Below are positions 6,120-8,530 of a stretch of DNA of 8,530 nucleotides, piece after piece. A program made the translations under genes and the position numbers. Source of the DNA: Maribacter sp. (GTDB lineage Bacteria; Bacteroidota; Bacteroidia; Flavobacteriales; Flavobacteriaceae); assembly GCA_018679695.1 (NCBI GenBank), contig JAHHKH010000020.1:1-8530 (forward strand), written 5' to 3'. Each line of letters starts with the position of its first letter. Position 1 is the first letter of the stretch. The notes under the pieces were generated by a model. It did no database searches, was not told the DNA's origin, and saw only the letters and a program-made list of their open reading frames with translations.

Positions 6120-6689
6120 TTACTCCCTAATCACCTTTACCGTACCATCATTACTTAGTTTGATAATGGATGAGGGTGGTCCGTTTTTTTTGTCGTGCTG
6201 TAAATTTACGATATAGTCCACACCTTTTAAAATAGGTTTACTTATTTCGAAAAAGCCTTTTGGTGTTGGTTCGCCAGCAATATTGGCTGAAGTAGATATT
6301 ATGGGTCTTTTGTATTTGTTTATCAAATACTGGCAAAATTTATCAGAGGCTACCCTTATGGCCAGAGTATTATCCTTTGCAATTGCGTTTTTGGCCAATC
6401 CTATTGGGTTGTCATAAACAATAGTAGTGGGTTTTGTGGCCAGGTCCAGAATATCGTAGGCAACTTCCGGTACCTGATCCACATGACGTTCAAGCATTGC
6501 ATCATTGCCTACCAAACAGATCAAAGCTTTTGAATCCTCGCGTTGTTTTAATGCGTAGACTTTTTTAACCGCCAACTCGTTGGTGGCATCGCAACCTATA
6601 CCCCAAACCGTATCGGTGGGGTAGAGTATGAGTCCACCTTTTGACAAGACTTCAATACAATTGTTTATTTCAATAGTAAGATCATTCAT
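6120..6689 (-). CDS. tsaC: L-threonylcarbamoyladenylate synthase (TsaC/YrdC/Sua5)
   Basis: A cytosolic enzyme making threonylcarbamoyl-AMP from threonine, bicarbonate and ATP, the first step of the universal t6A modification at position 37 of ANN-decoding tRNAs. The 189 residues are one YrdC domain. GGLILYPTDTVWGIGCDA (18-35) is the hallmark N-terminal motif, KKVYALKQRE (42-51) gives the conserved K/R nucleotide-binding residues, STSANIAGEPTP (132-143) is the SxSAN motif and PPSSII (171-176) is the conserved C-terminal loop. Length matches short TsaC (E. coli about 190 residues) and the Sua5 C-terminal domain is absent. Its ATG overlaps the stop of the upstream glycosyltransferase gene by four bases (ATGA), implying translational coupling. 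The rest of the t6A machinery (TsaB, TsaD, TsaE) is not in the window. Confidence 0.95.
   Translation of the reverse strand: MNDLTIEINNCIEVLSKGGLILYPTDTVWGIGCDATNELAVKKVYALKQREDSKALICLVGNDAMLERHVDQVPEVAYDILDLATKPTTIVYDNPIGLAKNAIAKDNTLAIRVASDKFCQYLINKYKRPIISTSANIAGEPTPKGFFEISKPILKGVDYIVNLQHDKKNGPPSSIIKLSNDGTVKVIRE
6686..6689 (-). other. ATGA stop-start overlap coupling glycosyltransferase and tsaC
   Basis: The TGA stop of the fusion glycosyltransferase (6688-6686) and the ATG of tsaC (6689-6687) share bases as ATGA. No Shine-Dalgarno is obvious before this ATG, so termination-reinitiation is the likely mode of tsaC translation. This ties the tRNA genes to the surface-glycan gene's transcript. 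Confidence 0.8.
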
Positions 6690-8521
6690 GAATGGGCTTG
6701 TTTATCCAGTTTTCTTAAGCGCTTCAATTCCTTATACCGGGCATAAACGCCCAAGGCATTCAGATAGCAGATCGTTACGCCTTTGGCACCATCCAGTATT
6801 CCCATTCTAAGAAGATAGTGATTCAAAAATTTATATAAAGGTCTAAATACAAAATGGTAGGGATACGCCTTTTTGTTCTTGCGATGTTCTTCTATGGCCT
6901 TCATTTGGCCGTATTTGACCATTTTACTTTTATAATCCTCGTAATCGCTATATGAATAATGAATCAATTTGTTTTTCAGTATCCCTGATGTACCATCCAC
7001 GACCAGGGTTTCATGTACAATGCGTTCTTTGTCAAAGTATACTTTACTTTTTCTGAAGAGACGGTAATTCTTATCACTCTGCCATCCACTAAACCTCAGA
7101 ATCTTATCCTTGAACATGAAGGTTCTATAGAACATGTAGGCTACAGGCTCCAGCCCTTCCGAATTCACTGTTTTGAGTATTTCGTTTTTCAAGGTATCGC
7201 TTAGGCGCTCATCGGCGTCCATGAACAAGACCCAATCATTAGTGGCCTGTTCCATGGCAAAGGATTTTTGATCGGTATAATTCTTAAACGGATGTTGTAC
7301 TAGTTTTACCTGTGGATATTCCTTGATTTTTTCGATGGTACCATCTGTACTCAATGAATCCACTATAATGATCTCATCGGCAAAACTTATGTTCTCCAGT
7401 ACAGCATCAATGTTATTTATTTCATTGAAGGTTATCAATAATGCGGTGATTTTGTTCCTCTTTTGTCCATCCCAGAGATCGATAACCGGTTTGCCGAACA
7501 TATGGTTGATTTTCAACTTACGGGCCAATGATAACTTCCTATGCTCAGGAACGCCGCTTTCTTGGATATAAGCTTCAACGACTTCTATCATGCGCTGGGC
7601 CGACTTGCCATCTTTATAGGGGTGAAATTGTTGGTTTATACGATTTCGTTTTTCTGCAAATGGATCGTTTTTTAAATTATCAAGGACTTTATCCGTGAGG
7701 TTCGAATAGTTTTTTAAATCGTCCCATTGAATGTTTTCAGCAATATTCTTATAAGAGATAACAGGTTTGTCCAATAAAAGAAATTCATAAATTACCGATG
7801 ATGTATCGCTTATCAGGATATCGGCCTGAATCAAAAACTTAATGATATTTTTTTCTTCCTGAAAAATGATATTCGGAATTCGTTTGCTTAGGTTTTGATA
7901 GGCCGTTACCCATTCCGTGGCCATCAAGTCATGGAATTTTATATAAATGACAAACCCGGTTTGCATCGCTAGGTCCTCGATTTCCTGAAGTAAATAGGGC
8001 GCCGATGTTAAACTCGGGGAGAAAGTAGGTGCATAAAGCACGATGGTATCCGTATTGTGATCCCGTAAAATAAGCTGCTTTTCCGAATTGAAGGTATTTC
8101 GGTTTTTGCCATACACATCCAATTTGGGCCAACCTGTTTCAATTACCTCAAAGTCCTGAAATTTAGCCTTGAATTCATTGAATTTTTTTGTGAAATAAGG
8201 CCCTTGGGTCAAATACAGGTCAAAGTAATGCCGTATTCTAAAATGCCCCCTTTTTTCTCCGGCCAATCCATGGAAAATCTGTACTTTGACCCCTCTTAAA
8301 TAATAGGGCACTTCATTGCCAGGCACAAATATGACATCGCTTTTGAAATACTGCAGATCTACTATACTGGTTGTGAAACTTTCTTTTTTATTTGGGAAAT
8401 CGGTCAGTAATTTTTTCGGAATATACCAGATATAATCATGCGAATTGGCAAGAAGTATATCCCGAATGGGTGCCATTATTCCAAATGCATATGCATTTTG
8501 ACAAAACAGAATTACCCTCAT
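6686..8521 (-). CDS. Fusion: CDP-glycerol glycerophosphotransferase-like domain plus GT2 (WaaE-like) glycosyltransferase
   Basis: A 611-residue two-domain enzyme, probably acting at the inner membrane face on a surface glycan (LPS core, O-antigen or capsule). Residues 1 to about 320 resemble the CDP-glycerol glycerophosphotransferase (TagB/TagF) GT-B family: an opening strand RVILFCQNAYAFG, QIFHGLAGEKRG with candidate catalytic H84, ETGWPKLD (128-135), VLYAPTFSPS (161-170), KFHD with H197, and SDTSSVIYEFLLLDKP (238-253). After a linker (about 320-356), residues 357-611 form a GT2 domain of WaaE/KdtX type: LLITFNE (361-367), IIIVDSLSTDGT (384-395), QKSFAMEQATNDW, the metal-binding MDADE (434-438), a YRLFRKSKVYF segment and a hydrophobic-basic C-terminus suited to membrane attachment. 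Donor and acceptor sugars are unknown. The ATG at 8521 fits the first strand of the fold, but the frame stays open to the window edge, so a slightly earlier start is possible. It heads the tsaC-cca unit as far as is visible. Confidence 0.88.
   Translation of the reverse strand: MRVILFCQNAYAFGIMAPIRDILLANSHDYIWYIPKKLLTDFPNKKESFTTSIVDLQYFKSDVIFVPGNEVPYYLRGVKVQIFHGLAGEKRGHFRIRHYFDLYLTQGPYFTKKFNEFKAKFQDFEVIETGWPKLDVYGKNRNTFNSEKQLILRDHNTDTIVLYAPTFSPSLTSAPYLLQEIEDLAMQTGFVIYIKFHDLMATEWVTAYQNLSKRIPNIIFQEEKNIIKFLIQADILISDTSSVIYEFLLLDKPVISYKNIAENIQWDDLKNYSNLTDKVLDNLKNDPFAEKRNRINQQFHPYKDGKSAQRMIEVVEAYIQESGVPEHRKLSLARKLKINHMFGKPVIDLWDGQKRNKITALLITFNEINNIDAVLENISFADEIIIVDSLSTDGTIEKIKEYPQVKLVQHPFKNYTDQKSFAMEQATNDWVLFMDADERLSDTLKNEILKTVNSEGLEPVAYMFYRTFMFKDKILRFSGWQSDKNYRLFRKSKVYFDKERIVHETLVVDGTSGILKNKLIHYSYSDYEDYKSKMVKYGQMKAIEEHRKNKKAYPYHFVFRPLYKFLNHYLLRMGILDGAKGVTICYLNALGVYARYKELKRLRKLDKQAHS
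8483..8498. repeat. 16-bp perfect palindrome in the glycosyltransferase 5' coding region
   Basis: AAATGCATATGCATTT reads the same on both strands. It lies in codons 8-13 of the fusion glycosyltransferase and encodes NAYAF, so its symmetry may only reflect the repeated GCA codons around TAT. A regulator site or mRNA structure near the start codon is possible but unsupported. Confidence 0.35.
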
Positions 8522-8530
8522 TAACGGAAT

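Noticed and set aside
7454..7564. Possible frameshift or assembly join creating the glycosyltransferase fusion
   Set aside because: The frame is open with normal codon use through the linker, and both domains lie in one frame with no duplicated or missing sequence, so a genuine fusion is the simpler reading.
7323..7571. An 82-codon plus-strand ORF opposite the fusion glycosyltransferase
   Set aside because: It is antisense to the GT2 motifs and the interdomain linker and has no start signal or family resemblance.

Overview
The window looks like an ordinary chromosomal stretch of a marine-type member of the Flavobacteriaceae (Bacteroidota). The evidence is an AT-rich base composition with compact genes, Bacteroidota-type promoter boxes (TAnnTTTG) in place of sigma70 boxes, few Shine-Dalgarno sequences, and flavobacterial gene families: a large two-domain surface-polysaccharide glycosyltransferase, a short TsaC, a heme A synthase and a YejK-like nucleoid protein. 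I see no IS element, phage gene, CRISPR array, tRNA or rRNA.

Layout, left to right. Positions 1-539 (minus) hold the N-terminal 179 residues of an ABC transporter ATPase that runs off the left edge. Divergent from it, 631-1713 (plus) encodes an unnamed 360-residue protein. It is the most interesting gene here, because its motifs fall in the order of a protein-kinase-like fold: a VKK lysine, a hinge-like segment, GDxRxxN and IDFD. It converges on a YejK/NdpA-type nucleoid-associated protein (1730-2788, minus), and both stop codons lie inside one perfect hairpin terminator. Upstream of that gene on the same strand are a small acidic pRiA4b ORF-3-like protein (2863-3360) and heme A synthase CtaA (3387-4421). 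CtaA has its own promoter, and a second promoter box sits across its stop codon.

A strong GC-rich terminator (4501-4534) separates this block from a second minus-strand cluster that enters from the right. That cluster is a 611-residue fusion of a CDP-glycerol glycerophosphotransferase-like domain to a GT2/WaaE-like glycosyltransferase (6686-8521), then tsaC (6120-6689, overlapping by ATGA), then the CCA-adding enzyme cca (4649-6067). A short repeat-like element lies in the tsaC-cca gap.

Functionally, tsaC and cca both act in tRNA maturation (t6A37 precursor synthesis and 3'-CCA addition). They are probably co-transcribed with the surface-glycan enzyme, although that enzyme has no obvious link to tRNA. 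CtaA serves terminal-oxidase heme A supply. The nucleoid protein and the pRiA4b-like protein have no defined pathway that can be read from this window. No clear multi-gene novel system is visible. The best candidates for novelty are the kinase-like orphan and the glycosyltransferase fusion.
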